Position numbers and translations under genes: made by a program. 64,000 nt of DNA from Methylobacterium sp. (GTDB taxonomy: Bacteria > Pseudomonadota > Alphaproteobacteria > Rhizobiales > Beijerinckiaceae): contig NZ_JAIETD010000017.1 of NCBI RefSeq assembly GCF_019745455.1, forward strand, positions 62,001 through 126,000, in the 5' to 3' direction. The notes beneath the pieces were generated by a model. The model saw nothing but the letters and a program-made list of their open reading frames with translations, did not search any database and was not told the DNA's origin. Of the stretch, positions 63,363-64,000 are shown one piece after another; the first letter of the stretch is position 1; every line of letters begins with the position of its first letter.

Positions 63363-63911
63363 TCAGCTCTCGAGCTCGCTGTCCCAGTAGAGATAGTCGA
63401 GCCAGGTGTGATGGTATTCGCGGTGGTCGAATTCCGGCTGGCGGTGGTGGAGCTCGTACCGGGTCGGCCGGCGCGGCTCGTTGAGGAGCGGCATGTCGGC
63501 TTCCGCCGGGGTCCGGTTCGCCTTGCGCAGGTTGCAGGGCGAACAGGCGGCGACGACGTTCTCCCAGCTCGACAACCCGCCGCGCGAGCGCGGGATCACA
63601 TGGTCGAAGGTCAGCCCGCCCGAGGGCAGGCGCAGGCCGCAATACTGGCACGAGAAGGTGTCGCGCAGGTAGATGTTGTAGCGGGTGAAGGCCGGGCTGC
63701 GCGCCAGCGTGACGTAGTTCTTGAGCGCCACCACGCTCGGCACCTTGAGCGACCGGCTCGGCGAGCGCGCCTCGGTATCGTAGCTCGCCACCAGGGTGAC
63801 ACGGTCGAGGAACAGCGCGGTGAAAGCGTCCTTCCAGGACCAGAGCGAGAGCGGATTGTAGGAGAGCGGCCGGTAATCCGCGTTCAGCACGAGCGTTTGG
63901 AGATCGAGCAT
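63363..63911 (-). CDS. HNH endonuclease
   Basis: A 182-residue HNH-fold nuclease found widely in alphaproteobacteria. The zinc finger ligands are CQYCG and CSPCN, which flank the catalytic block LTFDHVIPRSRGG; downstream is a conserved EFDHREYHHTWLDYL tail. It begins MLDLQTLVLNADYRPLSYNP, the family start. Such chromosomal HNH proteins are not obviously mobile, and the target is unknown. No intein or phage gene is adjacent. Confidence 0.92.
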   Translation of the reverse strand: MLDLQTLVLNADYRPLSYNPLSLWSWKDAFTALFLDRVTLVASYDTEARSPSRSLKVPSVVALKNYVTLARSPAFTRYNIYLRDTFSCQYCGLRLPSGGLTFDHVIPRSRGGLSSWENVVAACSPCNLRKANRTPAEADMPLLNEPRRPTRYELHHRQPEFDHREYHHTWLDYLYWDSELES

Positions 63912-64000
63912 CGGCGCTACTCTCTGTACGGTTCGTGGAAGGGGCGACGCGGCGCACCCATGGCGCTGGCAGCCCCCACGGCATCGAAGAGCGTCATCCG

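Noticed and set aside
63917..64000. Short frame on the minus strand running off the right edge and ending TAG just before the HNH gene
   Set aside because: Only 28 codons are visible; it could be the end of a co-transcribed gene but cannot be supported.

Overview
The window is chromosomal DNA from a high-GC alphaproteobacterium of the order Hyphomicrobiales. Family-level features (DUF6894 and DUF465 small proteins, Omp25/31-type porins with an ADL signal-peptide junction, a hom-glpX pair, a pal-cpoB-tilS-ftsH-glmM cluster, GSCFA/WcbI proteins, a KdoO-type hydroxylase) make a Methylobacterium-like organism the best guess. That placement is inference, because no rRNA lies in the window. I see no rRNA or tRNA gene, CRISPR array, insertion sequence, integrase or prophage. 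Apart from one AT-rich, mosaic porin gene near the right end, base composition is uniform.

Layout, left to right. 1-5.4 kb: end of a transglutaminase-like gene, ethanolamine ammonia-lyase (eutB-eutC), ilvD and a Sel1-repeat protein. 5.4-14.3 kb: glutathione transferase, exonuclease III, a ceramidase-like membrane protein, hom-glpX-GNAT, a TPR lipoprotein, purE-purK and two divergent DUF465 genes. 14.4-25 kb: propionyl-CoA synthetase, an unknown 600-residue membrane protein, an Old Yellow Enzyme with a small acidic partner, a phosphodiester glycosidase-like protein, a Gly/Tyr-rich secreted protein, a DUF4174 protein, an MDR oxidoreductase, ssb and a triple-GAF protein. 25-37 kb: gyrA, a porin, coaD, two cyclophilins around a TonB/TolA-like protein, an EamA permease, mobA, mrp, NAD(P)HX dehydratase, a PNPOx-fold stress protein and pncB.

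37-54 kb is the accessory-flavoured part: an SDR gene divergent from an ArsR regulator across a large palindrome, a soluble receptor with its signalling segment ahead of its sensor, pxpA, an extended AI-2E-family transporter, an IMPase-family phosphatase, a peroxiredoxin, a lysophospholipase-like hydrolase, an Hsp20 gene behind a probable ROSE RNA thermometer, several small proteins, a Kdo hydroxylase, two related one-TM proteins, hemC, a divergent GSCFA/WcbI pair and a response regulator. 54-64 kb: pal-cpoB-tilS-ftsH, glmM, an MmcQ/YjbR protein, two outer-membrane barrel proteins, a small secreted protein and an HNH nuclease.

Most of the window is ordinary core genome. The best leads are regulatory: a ROSE-like 5' UTR before hsp20, a 35-bp near-perfect palindrome between the ArsR and SDR genes, an alphaproteobacterial SOS box (GAAC-N7-GAAC) upstream of ssb, and a full CtrA box (TTAA-N7-TTAAC) upstream of an outer-membrane protein gene. 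Protein-level oddities are the reversed receptor, the extended AI-2E transporter, the triple-GAF protein, the paired one-TM proteins and the mosaic porin. I found no convincing new multi-gene defence or mobile system.
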